Positions 7,080 through 15,583 of a stretch of DNA of 48,170 nt are shown piece after piece; position 1 is the stretch's first letter; the number at the start of each line of letters is the position of its first letter. The notes below the pieces were generated by a model, which saw only the letters and a list, made by a program, of their open reading frames with translations, searched no databases and was not told the DNA's origin. This stretch comes from Actinomadura hibisca NBRC 15177. GTDB lineage: Bacteria; Actinomycetota; Actinomycetes; Streptosporangiales; Streptosporangiaceae. Position numbers and translations under genes: made by a program. The stretch covers positions 1 to 48,170 of the forward strand of contig NZ_BCRO01000098.1 in NCBI RefSeq assembly GCF_001552635.1. Direction: 5' to 3'.

Positions 7080-7955
7080 ATGACGACGCAGGAGAGCGGT
7101 CTCGTCGGCAAGCAGGTCGTCGGCGACGACGGGACGGAGATCGGCACGGTCTCCCAGATCGTGCACGCCGAAGGTTCCGGTGAGCCCGAATGGCTGGTGG
7201 TCAAGTCCGGCCCGTTCGGCATGCGGGAACGGGTGCTGCCGTACGCGGGCGCGCGCGGCTCGGGCGACACCATCAACGTCCCGATGAGCCGGGACTTGGT
7301 GAAGGACAGCCCGCAGGTCGATCTGGAGAACGGCTTGACCTCGCAGGACGAGACGACGCTCGTCGAGTACTACGACCGGGGCCCGCACGGGGCGCTGAAG
7401 TCCACCACGGCCAAGGCGTCCACGGCCGCGACCCCGATGGCGGCGGCGACCACTCCGCGAGCCACCGCGACGCCGCAGGCCGGGCCCCGCACGTCGGCCA
7501 CCGGGGAGACCGCCCGCGCGCCCCGGCAGCAGGAGGACACGGACCGCCGTAGGGACGAGGTCGAGGTCACGCGCTACGAGGAACGGCTCAGCGTGTCCAA
7601 GCAGTCGGAGGAGGCGGGCCGCGTCCGGATCCGCAAGGTCGTGGAGAAGGAGGCGTACGAGCAGAGCGTCGGCGTCCTCACCGAGGACTTCGAGGTCATC
7701 CGCGAGCCCATCGAGAACGGCCGCGGCGAGCGGCACGAGCTGGCCGCCGACGAGCAGGAGATGATCCTCTACCGCGAGCGCCTGATGATCACCAAGGTGG
7801 TCGTGCCGGTCGAGCGCGTCCGGCTGCGCCGCAAGAGCGCCCAGACCCAGCAGACCGTCCGCGAGACGCTGGCCAAGGAGCGCATCGAGGTGGAGAAGGC
7901 CGACATCCCGTCCCAGCCGGCCCAGCAGCGGACCACCGCCGCCCAGCGGCGGTGA
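7080..7955 (+). CDS. PRC-barrel and DUF2382 (YsnF/AvaK) stress protein
   Basis: A 291-residue two-domain protein. Residues 8-75 form a PRC-barrel (LVGKQVVGDDGTEIGTVSQI, EWLVVKSGPFG, INVPMSRDLV). An Ala/Thr/Pro linker follows (about 105-150). Residues 155-270 are a DUF2382/YsnF domain, with its paired RYEERLSV and YRERLMIT strands and alternating charged residues. Such proteins are common in actinobacteria and general-stress regulons; no enzymatic activity is known. The ATG is chosen because GGGGGAGG lies just upstream. A strong hairpin follows the stop. Confidence 0.88.
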   Translation: MTTQESGLVGKQVVGDDGTEIGTVSQIVHAEGSGEPEWLVVKSGPFGMRERVLPYAGARGSGDTINVPMSRDLVKDSPQVDLENGLTSQDETTLVEYYDRGPHGALKSTTAKASTAATPMAAATTPRATATPQAGPRTSATGETARAPRQQEDTDRRRDEVEVTRYEERLSVSKQSEEAGRVRIRKVVEKEAYEQSVGVLTEDFEVIREPIENGRGERHELAADEQEMILYRERLMITKVVVPVERVRLRRKSAQTQQTVRETLAKERIEVEKADIPSQPAQQRTTAAQRR

Positions 7956-7961
7956 CCGCCG

Positions 7962-7992
7962 GGCCCTCCGGCGCCCGCCGCGCCGGAGGGCC
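7962..7992 (+). terminator. Hairpin terminator after the PRC-barrel gene
   Basis: GGCCCTCCGGCG (7962-7973) pairs exactly with CGCCGGAGGGCC (7981-7992) around a 7-base loop, directly after the stop codon. No U-tract, as is usual in high-GC actinobacteria. Confidence 0.7.
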
Positions 7993-8022
7993 GCCGGGGT
8001 GCCGACCGGCCTCCCGGGCGCA

Positions 8023-8034
8023 TAACCTGCAATC
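8023..8034 (+). promoter_or_regulatory. Leaderless -10 element of msrA
   Basis: TAACCT (8023-8028, TANNNT type) ends six bases before the GTG start of msrA, and no Shine-Dalgarno sequence is present. This spacing is what a leaderless actinobacterial promoter shows. No clear -35 element. Confidence 0.4.
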
Positions 8035-8685
<651 letters not shown>

Positions 8686-8697
8686 CCTTCAAATGAA

Positions 8698-9831
8698 TCA
8701 GCGCCGGTAAGGATCGATCAGTGACGCAGGGGTTCTCGCTTCCGCCAAAGCCCGCTCGGGGAAGCGGGGGCCTGCGGTGTACGAACGGGCCCTCGTGCGA
8801 CCGGTCGACTCCAGGATGCCTAAGCTTGTGAGATCACGAAGATCTCGTTGCGCTTGTTGGACGCTCAACCCTTCGGCCTGTTCGTAGCGCAGGCGTCGTA
8901 CGCGTCCAGTCATGGCTACTTCGTGGAGCGCGGAGACCCAACGCTCGTCGCGGTCTTCTGCTATCGCGAAGTCCGTGAGAACGCCCAAGACCCTGTTGGT
9001 TCTGTCGAGCCTGTTCCTGACCGTTTGCGCTTGTTGATGATAGGCGGTCAAGTTGAATCTGATCCAGCTGGAGACGTCCTGGTCAGGCTCGTATTCGGTG
9101 CCTCTGGCGTTCAGTTCGCGGTAGTACTCCCAAGTGTTCCCTGGTCGCCCCAGCCATGCCTCGATCGAGGAGAATTCCGGCGCCAAGACGCCTTCACGGG
9201 CAATGACGAGCGTCTGGAGTGAGCGTGACATACGGCCGTTGCCATCGCTCCAGGGATGGATCGAAACGAGATGCAGGTGGGCCATGGCCGCTCTGACCAG
9301 GGGATGAGAGCCATCGTCTGTCAACCATGCCACCAGTTCATCCATCAGTTCCGGCACTTCTTCGGCGTCAGGCGCAGTGTAAGCGGCGATGCTTCGGTCT
9401 CTGGGGTCGGTGACATATACCGGACCGCGCCGCCACTGGCCGGCAGGTTTGGAGACGGTGTGACGGTGCCCCTGTAGCATCCAGTGGAGCGCGTTCAGGA
9501 AGCCTTTGCTGTAAGCGAAATCTGCCACATCGTGGAGTGTCTGGATGTAGGTCATCATGTGCTGATAGGCAAGGGTCTCGTCGCGGTCGGCTTCCGATAT
9601 ATCGACATCGCGTTCCCCGTCCATCAGGTCGACGACATCGACCGTGGGCACCTGGAATCCCTCGATGGAGTTCGAAGCCGCCACTGCATCCGCGGTCAGG
9701 TATTTACGGAGACCGTCTGCCCATTTTGTTGGCACCTGGCGTATCTGAAGGCGCAGGGCCGTCCTCATCTGCTCGATCTCCTCTAGAACGAGGCGATCGA
9801 GGTCGGTGAGGTCAGGAGTCGGGAAGAGCAT
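8698..9831 (-). CDS. Fic-domain AMP-transferase with N-terminal inhibitory helix
   Basis: A 377-residue Fic/DOC protein, presumably transferring AMP (or another nucleotide moiety) to a target hydroxyl. The Fic motif HPWSDGNGRMSR is at residues 192-203, with catalytic His192. A class II inhibitory motif SNSIEG (residues 53-58; Ser53, Glu57, Gly58) lies at the N-terminus, so the enzyme carries its own antitoxin-like helix. The C-terminal ~90 residues (QAEGLSVQQAQRDLRDLTSLGILE) look like a winged helix. The ATG is chosen because a consensus promoter places the transcript start on it; a TTG eight codons upstream lies inside the promoter. GC content is visibly lower than in the neighbours, consistent with acquisition. 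Confidence 0.93.
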   Translation of the reverse strand: MLFPTPDLTDLDRLVLEEIEQMRTALRLQIRQVPTKWADGLRKYLTADAVAASNSIEGFQVPTVDVVDLMDGERDVDISEADRDETLAYQHMMTYIQTLHDVADFAYSKGFLNALHWMLQGHRHTVSKPAGQWRRGPVYVTDPRDRSIAAYTAPDAEEVPELMDELVAWLTDDGSHPLVRAAMAHLHLVSIHPWSDGNGRMSRSLQTLVIAREGVLAPEFSSIEAWLGRPGNTWEYYRELNARGTEYEPDQDVSSWIRFNLTAYHQQAQTVRNRLDRTNRVLGVLTDFAIAEDRDERWVSALHEVAMTGRVRRLRYEQAEGLSVQQAQRDLRDLTSLGILESTGRTRARSYTAGPRFPERALAEARTPASLIDPYRR

Positions 9832-9867
9832 AAAATCAATAATATTGTGACGCAATCACTGCGTCAA
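9832..9867 (-). promoter_or_regulatory. Leaderless fic promoter with overlapping operator
   Basis: On the minus strand TTGACG (9867-9862), a 17-bp spacer and TATTAT (9844-9839) are followed by seven bases and the ATG, so transcription should start at the initiation codon. A perfect inverted repeat TGACGCA-ATCAC-TGCGTCA (9848-9866) overlaps the -35 box and spacer, a position where a bound protein would block RNA polymerase. The winged-helix C-terminus of the Fic protein itself is a candidate ligand (inference). Confidence 0.75.
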
Positions 9868-9919
9868 GCCTCGCGGCCGTCGCGGCGTTTCGGTGCACGT
9901 TGCTCTATGTGTTGAAGTC

Positions 9920-10005
9920 GAGAACCCCCACCAGCGGTACCCGTACAAGGTGTCGAATCACTCTGCGGCACCGGTGGCACGGGCCTGAACTGTCCGATCA
10001 GCGCC
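9920..10005 (+). pseudogene. Decayed duplicate of the msrA 3' end
   Basis: Aligned by eye with msrA 8586-8672, this stretch is about 80 percent identical. It runs from the codons for EDYHQQY (here ENPHQRY) through KVPNG to the GIGGTGLSCPIG tail (here GTGGTGLNCPIS). There is one single-base deletion just before the codon matching Cys199, breaking the frame. Most differences are transitions, as expected of a decaying sequence. No start codon or upstream msrA sequence is present. Confidence 0.65.
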
Positions 10006-10051
10006 ACGGTGAGGCCGACGAATGAGACGGACGTGGATCCGGCGAAGTCGG

Positions 10052-10615
10052 TCAGGTGTTCATGGCCTGGTGGATCCAGTCCAGGGAGCCGGTGTTCAGG
10101 GCCTCTTCGGCCAGGCGCTTTGCGGTTTCGGTTTTTAGTTGGGCGAACGAGCTGTCTATCCACGGCTGGGTGTTCCGGTTGCCCTGGTCTCGGTACTCGA
10201 TCGCCTGGATCAGGCATTCCAGTTTGTCGGCGTCTCGGGCGCAGCGGGACTCTGGGGTTTCCTGGGACTCGTATTCGGTCACGGTTTTCGTGACGAGCGC
10301 CGCTATCGGGGCGGGCAGGGCGCGTGTCTGGTCGGCGGTCACCTGTTCGTTGGGGGTCTTGGTCACGTAGGGCTTGGCCAGGTAGGGCAGGTCCGTCAGG
10401 CGCGTTTCCTGCGTGTCGTGGAAGAGGCTCAGGAAGGCCGCGCGTTCGGGGTTCGCTCCTTCCTGCGCGGCCAGGACGGCGGCGATGATCGCGGTGCGGA
10501 ACGAGTGGTCGGCCACGCTCTCCGGGTCGGTGACGCCCGCCACCAGCCAGCCGGTCCGCTTGTAGCGCTTGAGCAGGCCGATCTCGTACAGGAAGTCCGC
10601 CAGTGGTTCGGTCAT
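10052..10615 (-). CDS. HD-domain phosphohydrolase (YfbR-like)
   Basis: A 187-residue HD-domain protein resembling the YfbR 5'-deoxynucleotidase and HDDC2 group, which dephosphorylate deoxynucleoside monophosphates. Metal-binding residues are visible: His37 in SVADHSFRTA, His66-Asp67 in LFHDTQETRLTDLP with Glu70, and an Asp in ARDADKLECLIQA. The N-terminal LADFLYEIGLLKRYKRTGWL is typical of this group. The gene diverges from the hotdog-fold gene; their starts are only about 45 bp apart, so promoters must overlap the coding starts. Substrate is inferred. Confidence 0.85.
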   Translation of the reverse strand: MTEPLADFLYEIGLLKRYKRTGWLVAGVTDPESVADHSFRTAIIAAVLAAQEGANPERAAFLSLFHDTQETRLTDLPYLAKPYVTKTPNEQVTADQTRALPAPIAALVTKTVTEYESQETPESRCARDADKLECLIQAIEYRDQGNRNTQPWIDSSFAQLKTETAKRLAEEALNTGSLDWIHQAMNT

Positions 10616-10659
10616 GGACTCACGCTAATGGGCGCGTCCCCGCCGTCATGATGGGCGGT

Positions 10660-11034
10660 ATGGATGTCGGGTTGCGCGCGGAGCGCGTGTTCACGGTTGG
10701 TGAGGCGGATACCGCCGAGCGGGTTGGGAGTGGGGATCTCCCTGTTCTTGGGACGCCTCGGTTGCTCGCGTTTGCCGAGGCTGTCACCTTGCAGGTCCTT
10801 GCGGGGCGGTTGGGGGAGGGGGAGACCTCGGTCGGGACTCGGGTCGAGTTGGAGCATCGGGCCGCCAGTTTGGTGGGAGCCCGGGTTCGGGTTGTCGCTG
10901 AGTTGATCGAGGTTGACGGGCGACGGCTTGGGTTTCGGGTCACCGCTACCGATGAGGGGGGTGCCCTTGTCGGGTTCGGGCTTGTCGAGCGTGTTGTGGT
11001 GTCGGGGGAGAGGTTTCTTTCGCGGCTTCGGTAG
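10660..11034 (+). CDS. Hotdog-fold thioesterase-like protein
   Basis: A 124-residue hotdog-fold protein resembling the fluoroacetyl-CoA thioesterase-like (FlK-type) family. GSGDLPVLGTPRLLAFAEAVTL near the N-terminus and the GETSVGTRVELEHRAASLVGA segment (VGT...H..A) are the characteristic blocks, followed by the beta strands VRVVAELIEVDGRRLGFRVTA. Presumably it hydrolyses an acyl-CoA or removes a toxic one; the substrate is unknown. The start is ambiguous: ATG codons at 10648, 10651 and 10660 are in frame, and I use the last because family members begin there. A bidirectional hairpin follows. Confidence 0.75.
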   Translation: MDVGLRAERVFTVGEADTAERVGSGDLPVLGTPRLLAFAEAVTLQVLAGRLGEGETSVGTRVELEHRAASLVGARVRVVAELIEVDGRRLGFRVTATDEGGALVGFGLVERVVVSGERFLSRLR

Positions 11035-11058
11035 GGGTTTTTCCTATGGGGGAACACG

Positions 11059-11099
11059 ACAGGGCCCCCGCGCGTCGGGTGGACGCGCGAAGGCCCTGT
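11059..11099. terminator. Bidirectional hairpin terminator
   Basis: The left arm starts ACAGGGCC (11059-11066) and ends GCGCGTC (to 11076); the right arm is GACGCGCG then GGCCCTGT (11082-11099). The 18-bp arms pair with small internal bulges around a GGGTG loop. It follows the thioesterase stop and, on the other strand, the small ORF at 11117. Confidence 0.75.
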
Positions 11100-11116
11100 G
11101 GGGTCGTGGTTCTCCG

Positions 11117-11212
11117 TCAGTACGGCAGGAGGCGTCCCGAAGGCGTCCTGAGGTCGATCGGGCTCGGTTGACGTGGCGGTTTCGGGCGCTTGATGAGCTG
11201 CTGCCGTGCCAT
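11117..11212 (-). CDS. Small basic peptide ORF (31 aa), hypothetical
   Basis: An ATG with GGGGGAG nine bases upstream opens a 31-codon frame beginning MARQQLIKRPKPPRQPSPID and ending TPSGRLLPY. It is rich in Pro, Arg and Lys, without Cys and without a membrane segment. It lies downstream of and in the same direction as the ABC exporter genes, but after a 187-bp gap with its own operator-like repeats, and ends 18 bp before a strong hairpin. RBS, ORF and terminator are thus laid out as a complete transcription unit. I do not recognise the peptide; a precursor or regulatory peptide is speculation. Confidence 0.4.
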   Translation of the reverse strand: MARQQLIKRPKPPRQPSPIDLRTPSGRLLPY

Positions 11213-11399
11213 GGTGATCATCTCCCCCGTCGAACCGGGTGTTCAAACCCGGGGATCGAGCCGATGTCCGCCTCTTTTCGTTCGACGCCGGGGTCGAACG
11301 CAAGGTTCCGCGAGCTTATGCGACAACCTCGGCCCGTTCGACCGAATTTGGGGAAGCCGGTCTTGCTTTGGGTGGCGGCGACGGCACGGAGGGTCCCGA
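11213..11399. promoter_or_regulatory. Intergenic region with four GTTCGAC heptamers
   Basis: GTTCGAC or its complement GTCGAAC occurs at 11229-11235, 11280-11286, 11293-11299 and 11336-11342. The middle pair forms a perfect inverted repeat with a 6-bp spacer. A short hairpin CCGGGT-GTTCAA-ACCCGG (about 11234-11251) lies just upstream of the small ORF's RBS. On the minus strand TAAGCT near 11310 could be a -10, with a GTCGAAC heptamer about 17 bp upstream in the -35 position. The region probably controls the small ORF. Confidence 0.4.
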
Positions 11400-12284
11400 T
11401 CAGGAGACGACGTCGCGGCTTCGGAAGCGGCGGAACGCCAGCGCGAACAGGATCGCCGCGTACGCCACCGAGATCGCCGCGCCCTTCGCCATCCCCGTCC
11501 ACTGGATCTGCGGCTGGAGCGCGTCCATCCACGAGTACATCCAGTGCGTGGGCAGGAAGTCGCGCCATGAGCCCAGGGCCGTCACCGCGTCCAGGATGTT
11601 GCTGACGATCACCAGGCCGACCGCGCCGCCCACCGCGCCCAGCGGCGAGTCGGTGGTGACCGACAGCAGGAACGCCAGCGCCGCCACCACGAGCTGGCTC
11701 ACCAGGGCGTAGCCGATGATGATCCCCATCCGGCCGAGCGCCGTGCCGACCGCGACCTCGCCGCCGGTCGGCAGTTCCACCTCGCCCCAGCCGAACGCGA
11801 CCGTGCCCGCCAGCAGCGACATCAGCGGCAGCACCAGCACCGCGACGGCCGCGTAGCCGAGCGCGACGATCAGTTTCTGCCGCAGCAGCCGGGCGCGCGG
11901 GACCGGGGCGGCCAGCAGGTAGCGCAGCGACGACCAGCCCGCCTCGCTCGCCACCGTGTCGCCGCAGAACAGCGCGACCGCCACCACCAGCAGGAAGCCC
12001 GTCGAGACGAACAGCGCGAACAGCGCGAAGTTCATCGCGCTCGCCGTCGCCACGTCCACCAGGCTCGGGAAGCCGTCCGGCTCCGGGTCGCCGCCGAGCT
12101 TGAACGCGGCGACCAGCACCCAGGGCAACACCAGCAGGATCGCGAACGCCACCAGCGTCCGGCGCCGCCGCCACTGCCGCACGACCTCCACGCGCAGCGG
12201 CAGCGTGCGGCGCACGTCGTAGCCGGGCGCGCCGCCGTCGGGGCGCGCGGCCCGGCCGCGGTCGCCGTTCAGGGTCGCGGTCAT
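11400..12284 (-). CDS. ABC-2 type transporter permease
   Basis: A 294-residue permease with six hydrophobic segments and the arrangement of ABC-2 exporters: a cytoplasmic start, TM1 (LVAFAILLVLPWVLVAAF), a large loop, then FALFALFVSTGFLLVVAVALFCGDTVASE and SLRYLLAAPVPRARLLRQKLI, which is the family motif near TM2-TM3. The ATG overlaps the stop of the upstream hydrolase-ATPase gene (ATGA), so the two are translated together and should form one exporter. Substrate unknown. Confidence 0.9.
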   Translation of the reverse strand: MTATLNGDRGRAARPDGGAPGYDVRRTLPLRVEVVRQWRRRRTLVAFAILLVLPWVLVAAFKLGGDPEPDGFPSLVDVATASAMNFALFALFVSTGFLLVVAVALFCGDTVASEAGWSSLRYLLAAPVPRARLLRQKLIVALGYAAVAVLVLPLMSLLAGTVAFGWGEVELPTGGEVAVGTALGRMGIIIGYALVSQLVVAALAFLLSVTTDSPLGAVGGAVGLVIVSNILDAVTALGSWRDFLPTHWMYSWMDALQPQIQWTGMAKGAAISVAYAAILFALAFRRFRSRDVVS

Positions 12285-14779
12285 GGGGTCCCCTCGCCGA
12301 TGATCTCCAGGAAGGCGTCCTCCAGTCGGCGGCCGGCCCCGGTGATCTCGGCCACCGGCCCGGCCGCGACCTGGTGGCCGCGGGACATGACGACCGCGTG
12401 CGTGCACGACTGCTCGACCTCGGCCAGCAGGTGGCTGGAGACGATCACGGTGCGGCCCGCCGCGGCGTACCGGACCAGCACCTCGCGCATCTCGCGGATC
12501 TGCGGCGGGTCCAGGCCGTTGGTCGGCTCGTCCAGCACCAGCAGGTCGGGCAGGCCGAGCATGGCCTGCGCGATGGCGAGGCGCTGCCGCATGCCCTGGG
12601 AGTAGGTGCGCACGGCCCGCTCCAGCGCCGCGCCCAGCCCGGCGATCTCCAGCGCCTCGTCCAGGTGCGCCTCGTCGGGGCGGCGGCCGATGGCCCGCCA
12701 GTACAGGTCGAGGTTGTCGCGGCCGGACAGGTGCGGCAGGAAGCCGGGGCCTTCGACGAACGAGCCCAGCCGCGACAACACCGGCGCGCCCGGCGTCACC
12801 CGGTGGCCGAAGATCCTGATCTCGCCCGCGTCGGGGAGGATCAGGCCCATCAGCATGCGCAGCGAGGTCGTCTTGCCCGCGCCGTTCGGCCCGAGCAGGC
12901 CGAGCACCTGGCCCTTCTCGACGCGGAACGACAGGTCCGACACCGCGCGGTGCCCGTTGCTGTACGCCTTGGTCAGGCCGGTGATCTGGAGCGGGACGTC
13001 GGCCAGTTCCGGATCGAACTCCGGTGTCGTGTCGCGGCGGCGACCTGTCAGCACGATGCCCGCCGCCACGGCCAGCGCCGCCAGCGGCAGCGCCCACACC
13101 CACGCGGGCAGCGGCGCGGCCTGCGTGCGCAACGCCGGGACGGTCGGGACCGTCAGCCCCGACACCGCCGCGACCTTGTAGGAGGCGGGCTTGGCGGGTG
13201 TCGCGAAGCCCATGTCGGTGGTGGTCAGCACCAGCCGCAGCCGGTGCCCCCGGTCGAACCGGTAGTCCATCGCGGGCAGCGTCACGGTGGCCTCGCCCGC
13301 CTTGGTGCGCAGCGGCGCGGCGATGCGGCGGGCGGGCGAGCCCTGCCCGGACGGCCCGACGTCGTAGAGCTTGGCGAACAGCGGGACGTCGCCGTCGCCG
13401 GTCACCTTGATCCGGACGGTGGCCGCGCCGGTGAGCTGGAGCGGCTCGCTCAGCGGCCGGGTGTCGAAGGTGGCGGCCTGGCCCGGCATGTCCACCGGGA
13501 ACTGGCCGCCCAGCGCGCCGCCGCCCAGGTCGCCGAGGCTGCCGAGCGCGCCGAGGCCGGGCAGCGCCGAGATCGACGTGGGGGAGCCGCCCGCCGGGTT
13601 GTGGATCGTCTGCTCGCGGCCGGAGAGGGGCAGCGTGCGCGGGTTCGCGTTCAGGCCCGGGTAGGCGCCGGCGGTGGCGGGCTCGACGGTCACCTGCTGG
13701 GTGGAGGAGTCGATGCCGCCCGCCCGCGTCACGGTGAACGCCGGGTCGCCGCCGCCCTTGCTGTCCAGCCGCTGGTCGAAGAAGTCGCGGACCAGGCCGC
13801 GCAGCCGGGACGTCTCCTCCGCGCCGCCGTCGTGGCCGCCCTGGTACCAGACGGTCGAGACCGGCGCGCCGTTGCGGGCGATCGCGCGGGCGTTGGCGTC
13901 GCCCTGGTCCAGCGGGAACAACGAGTCGGACTGGCCCTGCACGATCAGCGCGGGCACCTTGATCTGGCCGGCGACCGCCGACGGGCTCGACCGCCGCAGG
14001 ATCTCGATGGCGGCGGCGTCGGGCTTCCCGTTCTCGGCGACGCGCTGGTACATGTCGCAGAGCGACGGCAGGAACCGGCCGCAAGCGGTCTCGCCGGACT
14101 CGCTGGTGAAGAACAGCCCGGCCCACAACTTCTTGAACACGCCGTTGGCGGGGCCCGCGCCGGTCGCGTCGGGGAAGAACACCTGCGGCAGGTCGTTCCA
14201 GGTGATGCGCGGCGCGATGGCGTCCACGCGCCGGTCGTGCCCGGCGGTGAGCAGCGCGATCGCGCCGCCGTAGGACTCGCCGGTCATGCCGAGGCGCGGG
14301 TCGCCGGGGCCGTCGAGCTGCACCTCGGGCCGCTTGGCGAGCCAGTCGATGAGCTGGCGGACGTCCTTGACCTCGTAGTCGGGCGAGTTCAGCGCGATCT
14401 CGCCGGTGGACTTGCCGAAGCCCCGCGCCGACCACGCCAGCACCCCGTACCCGGCGCGCGCCAGCGCCTCCGCGTCGCCCTTCACCTCGTCCTTGGTGCC
14501 GCCGAACCCGTGCCCCAGCAGGATCACCGGGGCCTTGGCGCGGCCGACGGGACGGTAGAAGGTGGTGTCGAGGGTGACCTTCTGGTCGTCCTTGGGGCCG
14601 TCCAGCACGTCGATCCGCTGCTGGAGCGCCGTGACGGACGGCTCGCCGCCCGCCGCCGCGCCCCACAGCAGGCCGCCGCCCGCCAGCACGACGACCGCGC
14701 CGCCCGCGGCCGTCCAGCGCTTGGCGCGCCCGGCCCGTTCCCACCGCTTGCGGAGCCGCCCGGCTCCCCCCAGCCTCAT
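12281..14779 (-). CDS. Fusion: extracellular S15/CocE-like hydrolase with ABC ATPase
   Basis: An 832-residue protein joining two functions. After a positively charged start, TM1 spans about residues 26-44. Residues 65-340 are an alpha/beta hydrolase of the X-Pro dipeptidyl-peptidase/CocE type, with nucleophile Ser169 (GESYGG), Asp285 (QSDSLFP) and His316 (GGHDGG). A jelly-roll-like domain follows (about 430-545). TM2 spans about 560-579. Residues 597-830 are a complete ABC ATPase: Walker A GPNGAGKTT (630-638), signature YSQGMRQ (726-732), Walker B LLVLDEP (746-752) and the H-loop His783. Predicted topology puts the hydrolase outside and the ATPase inside. It is coupled to the permease. The fusion may link processing of a peptide or ester to export; the substrate is unknown. 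Confidence 0.92.
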   Translation of the reverse strand: MRLGGAGRLRKRWERAGRAKRWTAAGGAVVVLAGGGLLWGAAAGGEPSVTALQQRIDVLDGPKDDQKVTLDTTFYRPVGRAKAPVILLGHGFGGTKDEVKGDAEALARAGYGVLAWSARGFGKSTGEIALNSPDYEVKDVRQLIDWLAKRPEVQLDGPGDPRLGMTGESYGGAIALLTAGHDRRVDAIAPRITWNDLPQVFFPDATGAGPANGVFKKLWAGLFFTSESGETACGRFLPSLCDMYQRVAENGKPDAAAIEILRRSSPSAVAGQIKVPALIVQGQSDSLFPLDQGDANARAIARNGAPVSTVWYQGGHDGGAEETSRLRGLVRDFFDQRLDSKGGGDPAFTVTRAGGIDSSTQQVTVEPATAGAYPGLNANPRTLPLSGREQTIHNPAGGSPTSISALPGLGALGSLGDLGGGALGGQFPVDMPGQAATFDTRPLSEPLQLTGAATVRIKVTGDGDVPLFAKLYDVGPSGQGSPARRIAAPLRTKAGEATVTLPAMDYRFDRGHRLRLVLTTTDMGFATPAKPASYKVAAVSGLTVPTVPALRTQAAPLPAWVWALPLAALAVAAGIVLTGRRRDTTPEFDPELADVPLQITGLTKAYSNGHRAVSDLSFRVEKGQVLGLLGPNGAGKTTSLRMLMGLILPDAGEIRIFGHRVTPGAPVLSRLGSFVEGPGFLPHLSGRDNLDLYWRAIGRRPDEAHLDEALEIAGLGAALERAVRTYSQGMRQRLAIAQAMLGLPDLLVLDEPTNGLDPPQIREMREVLVRYAAAGRTVIVSSHLLAEVEQSCTHAVVMSRGHQVAAGPVAEITGAGRRLEDAFLEIIGEGTP

Positions 14780-14892
14780 GGGCAGAAGCCTATGTGGCGC
14801 GGGATCGGCGGCCGCTCCGCCCCTGTGCCGATCATGCCTGCGCCCACCGCCGTAGCCGGCCCGCCGCGGCTACATCCCCCGGCGTAGCACGA

Positions 14893-15468
14893 TTAGAGCA
14901 GTGCGGCTTCGAACATGCCGGTCAGTCTGTCCGTCAGGTCTTCCGGGGCGACGGTGCGCAGTTCGTGCAGGCCGAGGCGGCGGATCGGGCCGCCGCCCAT
15001 GATCAGGGTGGCGGCCAGCATCGCGCGCGAGCGCGCGTCCGGACCGTCGAGCTGGGCGGCCAGCGGGCCGATCAGCACCCGCTCGACGTGGCCGCGCAGG
15101 ATCTCCTGCACCTCGGCGTTGCCGTACGAGCGGTCGATCATGCGCGACAGCGGCTTGACCTCGCGGAGCTGCGCCTGCCGCACGAAGTGCTCGGCCAGCC
15201 GCCGGGGCAGCGGCACCGCGCTCGGCCCCTCGATCACCCGCAGCAGCGGCGACTCGTCGGCCAGCACCTCGGCGAACAGCGCCGCCTTGCTGCCGAAGTA
15301 GCGGTGCACCAGCGCGAGGTTGGCGTCGGCCGCGGCGGCGATCATCCGGACCGACACCCCGTCGTAGCCGTGCTCGCCGAACAGGTCGCGGGCCGCCTCC
15401 AGCAGCCGCCGCCGGGTGGCCTCGCGGTCGCGCCGCGGGCGCCCCTTCACCGGTGTCTCCACCCGCAC
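14893..15468 (-). CDS. TetR-family transcriptional regulator
   Basis: A repressor of about 191 residues. The N-terminal HTH reads RDREATRRRLLEAARDLF, GYDGVSVRMIAAAADANLAL and VHRYFGSKAALFAEVL, the TetR signature. The C-terminal two thirds are helical and ligand-specific. The start is a GTG; a TTG at 15522 would overlap the operator and add residues unlike the family. It is divergent from the MFS exporter, and a 16-bp palindrome between them is its likely binding site, so it probably represses the exporter and itself. Confidence 0.92.
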   Translation of the reverse strand: MRVETPVKGRPRRDREATRRRLLEAARDLFGEHGYDGVSVRMIAAAADANLALVHRYFGSKAALFAEVLADESPLLRVIEGPSAVPLPRRLAEHFVRQAQLREVKPLSRMIDRSYGNAEVQEILRGHVERVLIGPLAAQLDGPDARSRAMLAATLIMGGGPIRRLGLHELRTVAPEDLTDRLTGMFEAALL

Positions 15469-15516
15469 GATCGTCCCACGCCCCTTCCGCCGCCCGACCC
15501 GCCGGCCGCCGCCGAG

Positions 15517-15545
15517 TTGCAAGTAAACAAGTGTCTACATAGCAT
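15517..15545 (+). promoter_or_regulatory. MFS exporter promoter with TetR operator in the spacer
   Basis: TTGCAA (15517-15522) and TAGCAT (15540-15545) are separated by exactly 17 bp. Sixteen of these are GTAAACAAGTGTCTAC (15523-15538), an imperfect palindrome GTAnACAnnTGTnTAC typical of TetR operators. Binding there would cover both promoter boxes. The operator is also immediately upstream of the tetR gene on the other strand. Confidence 0.75.
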
Positions 15546-15583
15546 ATATGCAAAACACAGGTAATTGACGCGATGGGGGCCCA

